Source: Gammaproteobacteria bacterium (GTDB lineage: Bacteria; Pseudomonadota; Gammaproteobacteria; UBA9214). From it: 14,950 bases of DNA. How positions within the stretch are numbered: position 1 is the first letter of the stretch; every line of letters begins with the position of its first letter. This document shows positions 6,498 to 13,836 of this stretch, piece after piece. The translations under genes and the position numbers were made by a program. The notes beneath the pieces are model-generated. The model did not search any database, had not been told where the DNA came from, and worked only from the letters and a program-made list of their open reading frames with translations. Location: NCBI GenBank assembly GCA_029864225.1, contig JAOTTU010000037.1, forward strand, positions 1 to 14,950, given 5' to 3'.

Positions 6498-6700
6498 GCA
6501 ATCAACGCATACGGCTGGACGACAGCCAGGACCGCCTGGAAGAAATCATCAAGCGCATGCAGAAAATTCAGCGCGCGATCAAGGCATCCGGTCAGCCGGC
6601 CTCGATGCTGGAACTCATGGAGCTGAAGGATCTGGGCCGGGAATATGCCCTTATAATAGAATACATCGCGAATTCACAAGGCGGCTCGGAACTGGCCTGA
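6494..6700 (+). CDS. Small helical protein between the GalT-like and HerA-like genes
   Basis: A 68-residue hypothetical protein starting at the ATG that overlaps the upstream stop as ATGA, with GGGAGG (6484-6489) five bases before it. The coupling and strong ribosome binding site argue that it is expressed. It is highly charged and predicted almost entirely helical: DRLEEIIKRMQKIQRAIKAS has a heptad-like spacing of Leu/Ile/Met, and a second helix with MLELMELKDL and YALIIEYIAN follows. It has no cysteine, signal peptide or membrane segment. I do not recognise a family. Its position between a nucleotidyltransferase and an ATPase suggests an accessory or dimerisation subunit, but this is inference. 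Confidence 0.75.
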   Translation: MSNQRIRLDDSQDRLEEIIKRMQKIQRAIKASGQPASMLELMELKDLGREYALIIEYIANSQGGSELA

Positions 6701-6728
6701 GCCGGAACACGGGGGAACGGAACACGTT

Positions 6729-8210
6729 ATGGCCACGACAGAAGATCCAGGTATTTTCATTGGCAAGGGGACCCAGCCCGTCTACCTGCTGCCACGGCTT
6801 GCCAATCGGCATGGCCTGATCGCCGGTGCCACCGGCACCGGTAAAACAGTTTCCCTGCAGATTCTGGCCGAGGACTTTTCGCGCCGGGGCGTGCCGGTGT
6901 TTATGGCGGACGTCAAGGGCGACCTGTCGGGGATCAGCCAGGCCGGTAGCGAACACCCCAAGCTGATGGAGCGCGCCGCGACCATCGGCCTGACCGACTA
7001 CAAACTGGAGTCCTTCCCGGTGGTGTTCTGGGACCTGTTCGGAAAGCAGGGCCACCGGGTGCGCACCACAGTATCCGAAATGGGGCCGTTGCTGTTTGCC
7101 CGCCTGCTGGATCTGAACGACACCCAGGAGGGCATCCTCTATGCGGTCTTCAAGATGGCTGACGACCAGGGGCTGTTGCTGCTGGACCTCAAGGATCTGC
7201 GTGCCCTGCTGACCTTTGCCGGTGAAAATGCCAAGGAACTGACCCTGGAATACGGCAACATGTCACTGGCCTCTGTTGGTGCCATCCAGCGGCGTCTGCT
7301 GGTGCTGGAAGAGGAGGGCGGCGCTCAGTTCCTCGGCGAGCCGGCCCTGGACCTGTACGACTTCATGCGCACCGGTCCGAACGGTTACGGCAATATCAAT
7401 ATCCTGGCGGCCGACCAGCTCATGCAGAGCCCGAAGCTGTATGCCACCTTCCTGCTGTGGCTGCTCTCGGAGCTGTTCGAGGAACTCCCGGAGGTCGGTG
7501 ATCCCGAGAAACCGCGCCTGGTGTTTTTCTTCGACGAGGCCCACTTGCTATTCGACGACGCGCCCAAGGCCCTTATCGACAAGGTCGAGCAGGTCGTCCG
7601 GCTGATCCGCTCCAAGGGCGTCGGTGTCTATTTCGTCACCCAGAACCCACTGGATATCCCGGACAGCGTGCTGGGCCAACTGGGCAACCGGATCCAGCAC
7701 GCCCTGCGTGCCTTCACCCCGCGTGATCAAAAGGCGGTGCGGGCTGCGGCCACGACCTTCCGCGCCAACCCGGCCTTCGACGCAGCCGAGGCGATCAAGG
7801 AACTGGGTGTCGGCGAGGCGCTGGTCTCCACCCTGGGCGGCAAGGGTACGCCGGGCATTGTGGAACGGACCCTGATCCGGCCGCCTTCTTCCCGACTGGG
7901 CCCGGCTACACCTGCCGAACGCCGGGGGATCATCGAGGCCAGCATGCTGGGCAAGCGCTACGATGAATCGATTGATCGCAAGTCCGCCTATGAGCATTTC
8001 AAGGAGCGTGCCGAAAAGGCCGCTGAAGTCGAGGCACAGGAGGCGGAAGAGAAGGCTGAATCACGGACCCGCGAGAAGGAACCCAAGGCGCGGCGCAGCA
8101 ATCGCCAGTCTGTCATGGAGGCCATGGTGAAAAGCGTGGTGCGTTCCGTCGGCAGTTCACTGGGCCGGCGGATCGCCCGCGGGGTGCTGGGCTCGATCCT
8201 CAAGGGCTAG
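6729..8210 (+). CDS. HerA-like ATPase, DUF853/YjgR family
   Basis: This 493-residue protein belongs to the HerA/FtsK-like P-loop superfamily, DUF853 group, whose E. coli member is YjgR. The Walker A motif GATGTGKT (33-40) and Walker B LVFFFDEAH (Asp269, Glu270) are intact. SKGVGVYFVTQNPLDIPDSV (about 295-314) carries the sensor-like TQNP. QLGNRIQHALRAFTPRDQKA and the later GEALVSTL stretch are family-typical. A charged Glu/Lys/Ala coiled-coil-like segment (about 415-455) precedes a basic C-terminal helix. Length is normal for the family. The cellular substrate of YjgR proteins is not established; HerA relatives translocate DNA. It lies 28 bases after the 68-residue gene and is the last gene of the operon; no terminator hairpin is obvious after it. 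Confidence 0.92.
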   Translation: MATTEDPGIFIGKGTQPVYLLPRLANRHGLIAGATGTGKTVSLQILAEDFSRRGVPVFMADVKGDLSGISQAGSEHPKLMERAATIGLTDYKLESFPVVFWDLFGKQGHRVRTTVSEMGPLLFARLLDLNDTQEGILYAVFKMADDQGLLLLDLKDLRALLTFAGENAKELTLEYGNMSLASVGAIQRRLLVLEEEGGAQFLGEPALDLYDFMRTGPNGYGNINILAADQLMQSPKLYATFLLWLLSELFEELPEVGDPEKPRLVFFFDEAHLLFDDAPKALIDKVEQVVRLIRSKGVGVYFVTQNPLDIPDSVLGQLGNRIQHALRAFTPRDQKAVRAAATTFRANPAFDAAEAIKELGVGEALVSTLGGKGTPGIVERTLIRPPSSRLGPATPAERRGIIEASMLGKRYDESIDRKSAYEHFKERAEKAAEVEAQEAEEKAESRTREKEPKARRSNRQSVMEAMVKSVVRSVGSSLGRRIARGVLGSILKG

Positions 8211-8271
8211 CGGGATATCGGTGTGACTGGCATTGCACCCAGGTCGGTTGTCGATCAGCAGAAAACAACTC

Positions 8272-8298
8272 CACCGCAAAGACGCAAAGACACAAAGG
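8272..8298. repeat. CACCGCAAAGACG repeat, left copy of an inverted pair
   Basis: The first 18 bases (caccgcaaagacgcaaag, 8272-8289) occur again as an exact reverse complement at 8677-8694. Degenerate copies are at 8481-8510 and 2845-2872. This is a recurrent non-coding repeat in this window. Confidence 0.8.
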
Positions 8299-8323
8299 CC
8301 GCAAGTTCATTAGTGCATTCCCG

Positions 8324-8336
8324 CTCCCGGTGGGAG
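8324..8336. repeat. CTCCCGGTGGGAG hairpin in a repeat-like tract
   Basis: Arms CTCCC and GGGAG flank a GGT loop within 8317-8347. Similar sequences are common as interspersed bacterial repeats, but only this copy is visible here. Confidence 0.4.
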
Positions 8337-8512
8337 AGGGGGCAAGGCCTGATACAGCTCGCAATTATTTTCGAAGAGTCGAAAAGATGAATGCACCGCA
8401 CGGCTGCATGGAGAAGGTGAGACCGGGAACCGGTCGAGAGGCTGGCCTGGGCCATGCAGGAGGTAGAGCAACGCAGGACGCTTTGCCGAAAGGCGCAAAG
8501 GACGCTAAGGAA

Positions 8513-8644
8513 GGCCTGATTAACTCATCTTTCGTCATTCCGGCGAAGGCCGGAATCCAGTAACCGCCTGATTAGAAACTACTGGATTCCGGGTCTCCGC
8601 TACGTTCCGCCCGGAATGACGGCTTGATCAGACTTTCCCTAAGT
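8513..8644. repeat. 132-bp palindromic dispersed element, copy 2
   Basis: This copy aligns without gaps to 86-217. TGATTA-type boxes are at 8517, 8569 and 8625 (the last is TGATCA), with the same 52- and 56-base spacing as copy 1. The hairpins are at 8537-8556 (loop GAAG) and 8586-8617. Most differences fall between the hairpins and in the right end, while the stems are unchanged, which suggests that folding is conserved. Confidence 0.85.
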
Positions 8645-8676
8645 AACAATTCTAAGTTGCTTACTAATATTTTATT

Positions 8677-8694
8677 CTTTGCGTCTTTGCGGTG
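8677..8694. repeat. CACCGCAAAGACG repeat, inverted right copy
   Basis: This is the exact reverse complement of 8272-8289. It closes a 423-bp segment that includes the 132-bp element, and it lies 40 bases before the DUF3465 gene. Confidence 0.8.
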
Positions 8695-8734
8695 ATAAGG
8701 GGTTAAAAGGTTTTTCCGATTCTCAGGGCATCGC

Positions 8735-9184
8735 ATGGTGAATAAACTAAACTTCCTGCGCCGGACGGTGTTGCCGGCACTGGTGCTGTTGGGACTGGTT
8801 GCCTACCAGTACTACAGCGAACATCAACCCCCGCTCAGTAGCGAGGATGTCGCCGAGTCCGGCGCCGTCGAGGCCGCCTATGCGGCCAGGCGTTCCGGTG
8901 TCTGGGTCGAAACCAGCGGACGTATCAAGCGCACACTGCCGGATGATAACGAGGGCTCGCGTCACCAGCGGTTTATCCTGGAACTGGACAGCGGCCATAC
9001 CGTGCTGGTCGCCCACAATATCGATCTGGCGGATCGGGTGCCGGTGTCGCAGGATGATGTCGTCAAGCTGCGCGGCCGCTTTGAATCGAATGACCGGGGT
9101 GGTGTGATCCACTGGACCCATCATGATCCCGATGGCAGCGGGCCCGAGGGCTGGATACGTGCACATGGCAAGACCTACCGCTGA
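8735..9184 (+). CDS. DUF3465 family protein with N-terminal membrane anchor
   Basis: A 149-residue protein of the DUF3465 family, function unknown. Residues 10-26 form a hydrophobic anchor or uncleaved signal, so the rest is probably periplasmic. The conserved core runs from about residue 57 to the end: GRIKRTLPDDNEGSRHQRFI, VLVAHNIDLADRVP, VKLRGRFE and the histidine-rich IHWTHHDPDG followed by GWIRAHGKTY. It looks like a small OB-fold-type beta barrel, as also seen in bacterial OB-like families, but that is inference. AGGG lies six bases before the ATG. It stands alone after the repeat mosaic and before the CDF pseudogene. No promoter is obvious in the repeat-rich upstream region. Confidence 0.88.
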   Translation: MVNKLNFLRRTVLPALVLLGLVAYQYYSEHQPPLSSEDVAESGAVEAAYAARRSGVWVETSGRIKRTLPDDNEGSRHQRFILELDSGHTVLVAHNIDLADRVPVSQDDVVKLRGRFESNDRGGVIHWTHHDPDGSGPEGWIRAHGKTYR

Positions 9185-9220
9185 GTGCCGCCGGGATAGC
9201 GCTTCCTGCAGCGTACCGGC

Positions 9221-10371
9221 ATGACAACCAAGCCCGGTTAATCGCGGTGGTACACGGATCCAGAAAAGCCGTCCTGACGGCTATCGTGGTCAATGCCGTG
9301 CTCACGGTGCTCAAGTTCATCGCGGCACTGGTGTCGCATTCCGCCTCGATGATGAACGAGGCCATCCATTCGCTCATGGACACTCTCAACCAGGGCTTCC
9401 TGTTCATCGGCCTGAAGGCCGCGGAGAGACCGCCGGATGAACGCTATGCCTTCGGGCATGGCCAGAAAAGTACTTGCGGAACCTGTGGAGTGCAATAAGG
9501 CTGTTCTCCATCGGCGCGGGCTTGGACTGGCGCATGCATGGCATTCCTGGCACAGCCCCCCGGAGGTACAGACTCAGGGACGGTGGGATTCCTCGGTCTG
9601 AGTTTCGGATCCGTCAGAGTGGTGGTGGTCATCGTGCTCGGGGTCGCCCTGCTGCTGGACGGTTATTCCCTGATGGTGGCACTGCGGGAGTTCAGAAAGG
9701 GCATGGTGAGCAAGGGCGAGACCCGTTTTCTGCGCCACCTGATCCGCTCGGATGACCCGACCTGGTGGCCGTTGTGCTGGAAGACAGCGTGGCCACGTTC
9801 GGTGTGCTGCTCGCAGCAGCAGGCATCGCCCTCGCCGCCCTGCTGGACAACCCGCTTTGGGATATCGCCTTTTCGGCACTGATCGCGATCCTGCTGGGGG
9901 TTACTGCGTTTTTCCTGGGCGCGGTGAATATGCGTTACCTGGCCGGCGTGCGCGACAAGGCGGCGGAAGGGGTGTTTACCGAGATCGCCGGTTAACAGCG
10001 TGAGGTGGAGCGTTTCCACGACCCGCGTTCAATCATCCTCGATGACCAGCACACCATACTGGCGGCGCAAATCGAGCTGTGGGAAGAGGCCCCTCATCGC
10101 CAAGCTGCAACCGCGTATCAGTGCCTATGAGGCTGAGTACCGGGCCATGGTGCCGGAAAAACGCCGTAAGGACCCCGAGGTGCACGACTACTGCCGGGCG
10201 CGCGCGGCCGCCCAGGCAACACTGGAGCGTGCCGAGACCATCATCAATGAGCTGGAGGCCGACATCAAGGTGCGTTTGCCCAGGGTCGGCCACATCACCA
10301 TCGAGGTGGAGGGGATCGTTGCACCGCCGCTGGAGGAAACAGCGGCGTACCTTTTCGATACACAGGCCTGA
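9221..10371 (+). pseudogene. Decayed cation diffusion facilitator (CDF) transporter gene
   Basis: Joining reading frames recovers a CDF family transporter of roughly 380 residues. Its parts are a first helix pair with HSLMDTLNQG and ERPPDERYAFGHGQK, later membrane helices (VVVVIVLGVALLLDGYSL, VATFGVLLAAAGIALAALL), and a long cytoplasmic tail with REVERFHDPRSIILDD. Intact relatives export divalent metals such as zinc or iron. The frame breaks six times by single bases: G lost near 9236, A lost in 9466-9469, G lost at 9524-9525, one base lost within about 9560-9610, C lost near 9761, and C gained at 10090-10093. TAA at 9993-9995 is an in-frame stop. Most breaks are in short homopolymers. Because neighbouring genes are intact, true decay seems likelier than sequencing error. 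Confidence 0.88.
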
Positions 10372-10412
10372 CGGCCAGGTATTGACTGGACCTGATATCG
10401 GTGGCACAGGCC

Positions 10413-10421
10413 TGTTATGAT
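10413..10421 (+). promoter_or_regulatory. Possible extended -10 promoter for folE
   Basis: TGTTATGAT has the TGn extension plus TATGAT (10416-10421, five of six). No good -35 lies at the usual distance. It falls 79 bases before the folE start, beyond the pseudogene end. Confidence 0.4.
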
Positions 10422-10499
10422 CGTGTCGCGGTGCCGGCAACAGGCGGCGCCGCGACAGGCCGGTCCATGCGGGTCGCCTGCCACACGTCCGGGGGGAGT

Positions 10500-11054
10500 A
10501 TGAAAGACGATCTGAGCAAGCTGTTTGAAGACATCATCAGGGGTGTCGGCGAGGACCCATCGAGGGACGGACTGCTGAAGACTCCCGAGCGGGCCGCGGG
10601 CGCATTCCGGTACCTGACCCGCGGTTATAAGCAAACGCTGGACGAGGTGGTGAACAAGGCCATCTTCGATTCGGACAATGACGAGATGATCCTGGTCAAG
10701 GATATCGAGCTGTATTCCTTGTGTGAGCATCACCTGCTCCCCTTTATCGGCAAGTGTCATGTTGCCTATATCCCCACGGGTAAGGTGATCGGGCTGTCGA
10801 AGATCGCGCGTATCGTCGATATGTTCGCACGCCGTCTGCAGATCCAGGAAAACCTCACCAAACAGATTGCCGACACGGTCAATGATGCCATCAAGCCTGC
10901 CGGTGTGGGCGTGATCATCGAGGCCAAGCACCTGTGCATGATGATGCGCGGAGTCGAGAAGCAGAACTCGATGATGACGACCTCAATGATGCTCGGCTCG
11001 TTTCGTGATCACGACCGCACCCGCTCGGAGTTCCTGCGCCTGCTCAGGCCATAG
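10500..11054 (+). CDS. folE: GTP cyclohydrolase I
   Basis: A 184-residue enzyme that converts GTP to 7,8-dihydroneopterin triphosphate, the first step of folate (tetrahydropterin) synthesis. Zinc ligands are Cys75 and His78 in LYSLCEHHLLPF and Cys146 in KHLCMMMRG. His77 is the catalytic histidine. The GLLKTPERAA and QNSMMTTS motifs are also present. The ATG at 10500 is preferred over the in-frame start at 10401 because short FolE proteins begin MKDDLSKLF and the upstream residues look non-coding. A GGGGGGAG ribosome binding site abuts the start, with its G-run about four bases away. It is the first intact gene after the CDF pseudogene. Confidence 0.95.
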   Translation: MKDDLSKLFEDIIRGVGEDPSRDGLLKTPERAAGAFRYLTRGYKQTLDEVVNKAIFDSDNDEMILVKDIELYSLCEHHLLPFIGKCHVAYIPTGKVIGLSKIARIVDMFARRLQIQENLTKQIADTVNDAIKPAGVGVIIEAKHLCMMMRGVEKQNSMMTTSMMLGSFRDHDRTRSEFLRLLRP

Positions 11055-11117
11055 GCGCGTATTACAAGGACCTGGACCCGGTCCGGTTCTCATTCAAACA
11101 CCACGAGGAGAGAAACA

Positions 11118-11321
11118 ATGTCAATTGTAAAAGTCACCGAAATTACCGCTTCATCAAAGAAGAGTTTCGAAGATGCCGTGCGCACCGGAATCAAACGTGC
11201 CGGCAAGACAGTGCACAACATCAAGGGTGCCTGGGTGCAGGAACAGAGCGTGGTGGTTTCCGGTGATGCGGTCACCGAGTACCGGGTCAACATGAAGATC
11301 TCCTTCGTGCTGAAGGACTGA
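11118..11321 (+). CDS. Dodecin (flavin-binding)
   Basis: A 67-residue protein of the dodecin family, which assembles into a hollow dodecamer that stores or buffers flavins (FMN or riboflavin) between stacked aromatic residues. The fold is a three-stranded sheet wrapped round one helix: VKVTEITASSKKSFEDAVRT, then VHNIKGAWVQEQSVVV, then EYRVNMKISFVL. Trp39 is at the position of the flavin-stacking tryptophan, and Gln41 and Gln43 follow it. AGGAGA lies seven bases upstream of the ATG. It may be co-transcribed with folE, whose stop is 63 bases upstream; GGACC/GGTCC in the gap is only a short inverted pair. Confidence 0.93.
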   Translation: MSIVKVTEITASSKKSFEDAVRTGIKRAGKTVHNIKGAWVQEQSVVVSGDAVTEYRVNMKISFVLKD

Positions 11322-11449
11322 GATAGCCCTTTGAACCGGTAATGGCGGTTTCCGAGCGGAGCGGCCATTCATTGGTTTTTTCTCCCGGGTGCATGTCCCG
11401 CGCAAGGGGTAAACGTCTTCGTGTCTACAATGATCAGGTATGCGCTGCC

Positions 11450-11929
11450 GTGAAATCACCACAGAATGAGCTCAGAAGTCTGCGCTCGGAAGGCGCCGAA
11501 CGTCGTGAACGCGAACACCGGCAGCGATTGCAGCGGCTTGTTCCGATTATCATCTTCGGCGTCATTGGCCTGTTCATTGCCAAGCAGGAGATCCCGGCGG
11601 TCGACCGCTGGATCAGTCGCCTGATCGATGCGGATGCCTGGGATGCGATCGAGGCCTGCACTGAACAGGCGCGCGCAACGGTTGCCGAGCCCGGATTCGC
11701 GCGCCTGCTCAAGCGCGGCGAGGCAGAGCGTACCGGTGAGGGTTTCTACGTCAGTGGCGTGGTGTTTTCGGAACTGCGCAGCTCGGGCGCGGAGCGCAGC
11801 TACCGGTTCAGTTGCAATGTCGATCGCAGCGGCAGGGTGGTGACTGTCAGCGATGCCAATAGCCCTGCGCAAAGCCCGGCGGACAGCGCGGCGGGACACC
11901 TGCAGCGCGACCAGGCCGCAGGTCCCTGA
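11450..11929 (+). CDS. Hypothetical single-helix membrane protein
   Basis: The frame is open from 11342, but I place the start at the GTG at 11450 (159 residues). The upstream part has no ribosome binding site and looks non-coding, and a TACAAT box (11426-11431) could be a -10. The start is uncertain; ATG at 11342 or 11393 is possible. A basic, arginine-rich cytoplasmic stretch (ERREREHRQRLQRL) precedes one membrane helix, LVPIIIFGVIGLFIAK, and a polar domain of about 105 residues, probably periplasmic. Two cysteines there (AIEACTEQ and FSCNVD) could form a disulfide. The tail is Ala/Ser/Gln-rich. I recognise no family. It lies downstream of dodecin and converges on the CLC gene. Confidence 0.7.
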   Translation: MKSPQNELRSLRSEGAERREREHRQRLQRLVPIIIFGVIGLFIAKQEIPAVDRWISRLIDADAWDAIEACTEQARATVAEPGFARLLKRGEAERTGEGFYVSGVVFSELRSSGAERSYRFSCNVDRSGRVVTVSDANSPAQSPADSAAGHLQRDQAAGP

Positions 11930-11944
11930 AGCACCCGGGTACGT

Positions 11945-13681
11945 TCATTCCAGCCTGTAACTGCGCTCAAGCTCGCTGCGCGTCAATACCCCGTAGATCC
12001 GGTCGATGCCGGGGATGGTACGGCGGATCACGTAAAGCGCCTCGGTGCCGCTGCGGTTGAGGGTTTCATTGGCCTCCTGCAGCGTGGCCTGGAAGTCGAT
12101 GGCGCTAATTTCACGGCGTTGTGCCGGTATGTCGTATAGGTCGATGGTTCCCGCCTCCGTGGCCTCCTGCAGGTGGCGCGCCAGGTCGGCCGCCGGCATC
12201 AGGCTGACGGGGTTGTTGCCCTCACTGATCACTATCCAGCGGGGCTCCTTGGCCAGCGCCTCCATGGCGCGTTCGCGCCCCACGTTCTGCGGCAGGGTCT
12301 CGATATTGCGGTCCATGACACTGGCCACACCGATCCGGCGCAGTGCCTGGGTGAGGGGGCTGTCACGGTAGTCGAGCCCGCGCGCGCGCATCAGTTCGAG
12401 GTAGACGGACTCCTTGCCGAACAGTTCCCGGCTCACTATCCCGGCGGTAATCAGGGCCAGCATGCCGGGCAGGATGATGTTCGGATTGGCGGTCAGTTCC
12501 AGCATGGCCGTGAGTGCGGCCAGCGGCGCCTGCAGGGTGGCCCCCATCATGGTGCCCATCCCGATAAGTGCATAAAAGGCGGGCGAGGAGAATTCGCCCG
12601 GCAGCCAGGTCTCGGCAACCGTGCCCATGGCGCCACCGGCTACGGCGCCGATGACCAGCGTCGGACCGATGAGCCCGCCGGGCAATCCCATGCCCAGTCC
12701 AAAGGCGGTGGCGACCAGTTTTAAGAGGGTGATGGTGACCAGCAGCACCAGCCCCAGCTGCCCCAGCAGGGCCTGGTTCACGGTATCGTAGCCGATACCC
12801 ATGATCTGCGGTGCGACCAGTGCGAGCAGGCCCACTGCCAGTCCCCCCAGGGTGAAGCGCAACCACACGGGCCAGTTGGTGAGCAGCAGGGTGGAGCGTT
12901 TCAGCAGGTGAATGAACAGCGCCGCCAGGGTGCCCAGGACAATGCCCATCAGGATGACATAGGGCAATTCGAGCAATGAGCCCAGGTGCAGCGTGGGTAT
13001 CTCGAAGGCCGGCATCGATCCGTAAACCACCCGGGTCAGGGTGGTGGCCGTCACCGCCGAGAGGATGACCGGGGCGAAACTCGCCAGGGTGTATTCCATC
13101 ATGACCACCTCCATGACAAATATCACACCGGCCAGCGGGGTGTTGAAGGAGGCGGAGATCGCGGCCGCAATGCCACAGGCCACCAGGGTGCGGTTGCTGT
13201 TGTTGGGCAGACGCAGCCACTGGCCCAGCTGGCTGCCGCTGGTCGCGCCAAGGTGGACGCTGGGGCCCTCACGGCCGACCGAATGCCCGCTGATGATGCT
13301 GACAGCCGCACCGCAGAACTGGGCCAGCGCATTGCGCCAGGGCAGGCGCCCCTGGTGATAGGCCAGGCGCTCCATGACGTGGACGATGCCCACCTCGCGG
13401 GTTGTGTTCTTGAGGTACTGCCACAGCAGGCCGATCAGCAGGGCGCCGGTCGTGGGTAACAACACGCGCCAGAACGGCGTCAGAGCTTCATAGTTTTCAG
13501 CGCCATGTCCGGGCAGGAACAGGCCTTGGGTGGACTCCACCAGGATGCGGAACAGGATAATGACACCGCCGGACAACAGGCCGACAGGGATGGCCAGCAT
13601 GGACAGTTGTGGCAAGGCATCGAGGCTGGACACCCGTATGCCCAGCTTGTCCAGCCATTGATTCCAGTGGCTTCTAAACAC
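11945..13681 (-). CDS. CLC family chloride channel with C-terminal CBS region
   Basis: The GTG at 13681 is preferred because AAGGAG (13693-13688) lies six bases upstream; an ATG at 13744 would add 21 residues. The 578-residue protein has the CLC membrane core (about 25-430) and a CBS-domain region (about 452-578). GREGP (136-140) with gating Glu138 and PGGLIGP (334-340) are kept, and Tyr427 matches the central tyrosine of ClC-ec1. The first motif, GSGIP, is replaced by EVGIV, and Val192 stands where the ClC-ec1 internal proton glutamate (E203) lies. Valine there is typical of CLC channels rather than chloride/proton exchangers. It converges on the unknown membrane protein gene (15-bp gap) and is divergent from argC. 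Confidence 0.92.
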   Translation of the reverse strand: MFRSHWNQWLDKLGIRVSSLDALPQLSMLAIPVGLLSGGVIILFRILVESTQGLFLPGHGAENYEALTPFWRVLLPTTGALLIGLLWQYLKNTTREVGIVHVMERLAYHQGRLPWRNALAQFCGAAVSIISGHSVGREGPSVHLGATSGSQLGQWLRLPNNSNRTLVACGIAAAISASFNTPLAGVIFVMEVVMMEYTLASFAPVILSAVTATTLTRVVYGSMPAFEIPTLHLGSLLELPYVILMGIVLGTLAALFIHLLKRSTLLLTNWPVWLRFTLGGLAVGLLALVAPQIMGIGYDTVNQALLGQLGLVLLVTITLLKLVATAFGLGMGLPGGLIGPTLVIGAVAGGAMGTVAETWLPGEFSSPAFYALIGMGTMMGATLQAPLAALTAMLELTANPNIILPGMLALITAGIVSRELFGKESVYLELMRARGLDYRDSPLTQALRRIGVASVMDRNIETLPQNVGRERAMEALAKEPRWIVISEGNNPVSLMPAADLARHLQEATEAGTIDLYDIPAQRREISAIDFQATLQEANETLNRSGTEALYVIRRTIPGIDRIYGVLTRSELERSYRLE

Positions 13682-13836
13682 GGGTGACTCCTTGCAGCGG
13701 GAGGTCTGCTGAAGGATGAGGGCCGAGTTGCAATCATCCACCAACGGATTGTCAAGGTCCGCAATTGTAGAATGAATGACGCGCGGATGGTGTACTATTT
13801 GTGTCTGATTTTAATGATTTGGCAGGTGCAAGGACC

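Larger units (their letters stand above)
8211..8734. other. Gene-free mosaic of dispersed repeats
   Basis: This 524-bp gap holds no convincing gene. From left to right it contains a CACCGCAAAGACG repeat (8272), a hairpin CTCCCGGTGGGAG (8324-8336) in a purine/pyrimidine-rich repeat-like stretch, about 130 bases I could not assign (8350-8480), a degenerate copy of the first repeat (8481-8510), the 132-bp element (8513-8644), and the first repeat inverted (8677-8694). The short frames here, such as one ending VIPAKAGIQ, are translations of repeats. Confidence 0.8.

Noticed and set aside
8255..8498. Minus-strand short frames in the repeat mosaic
   Set aside because: Two overlapping frames cover the same repeat-like DNA with no start signals or recognisable domain.
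8330..8563. 77-residue frame ending VIPAKAGIQ
   Set aside because: This ending is the typical translation of the ATTCCGG palindromic repeat; the frame crosses several repeat families and has no gene-like features.
12363..13220. 285-residue second frame within the CLC gene
   Set aside because: It is a shifted frame on the same strand with His/Gly/Arg-rich composition and no domain.
13727..13755. Minus-strand TTGACA (13755-13750) as the CLC gene promoter
   Set aside because: The -35 is perfect, but the hexamer 17 bases downstream (TGCAAC) is a poor -10, so I did not list it as a feature.
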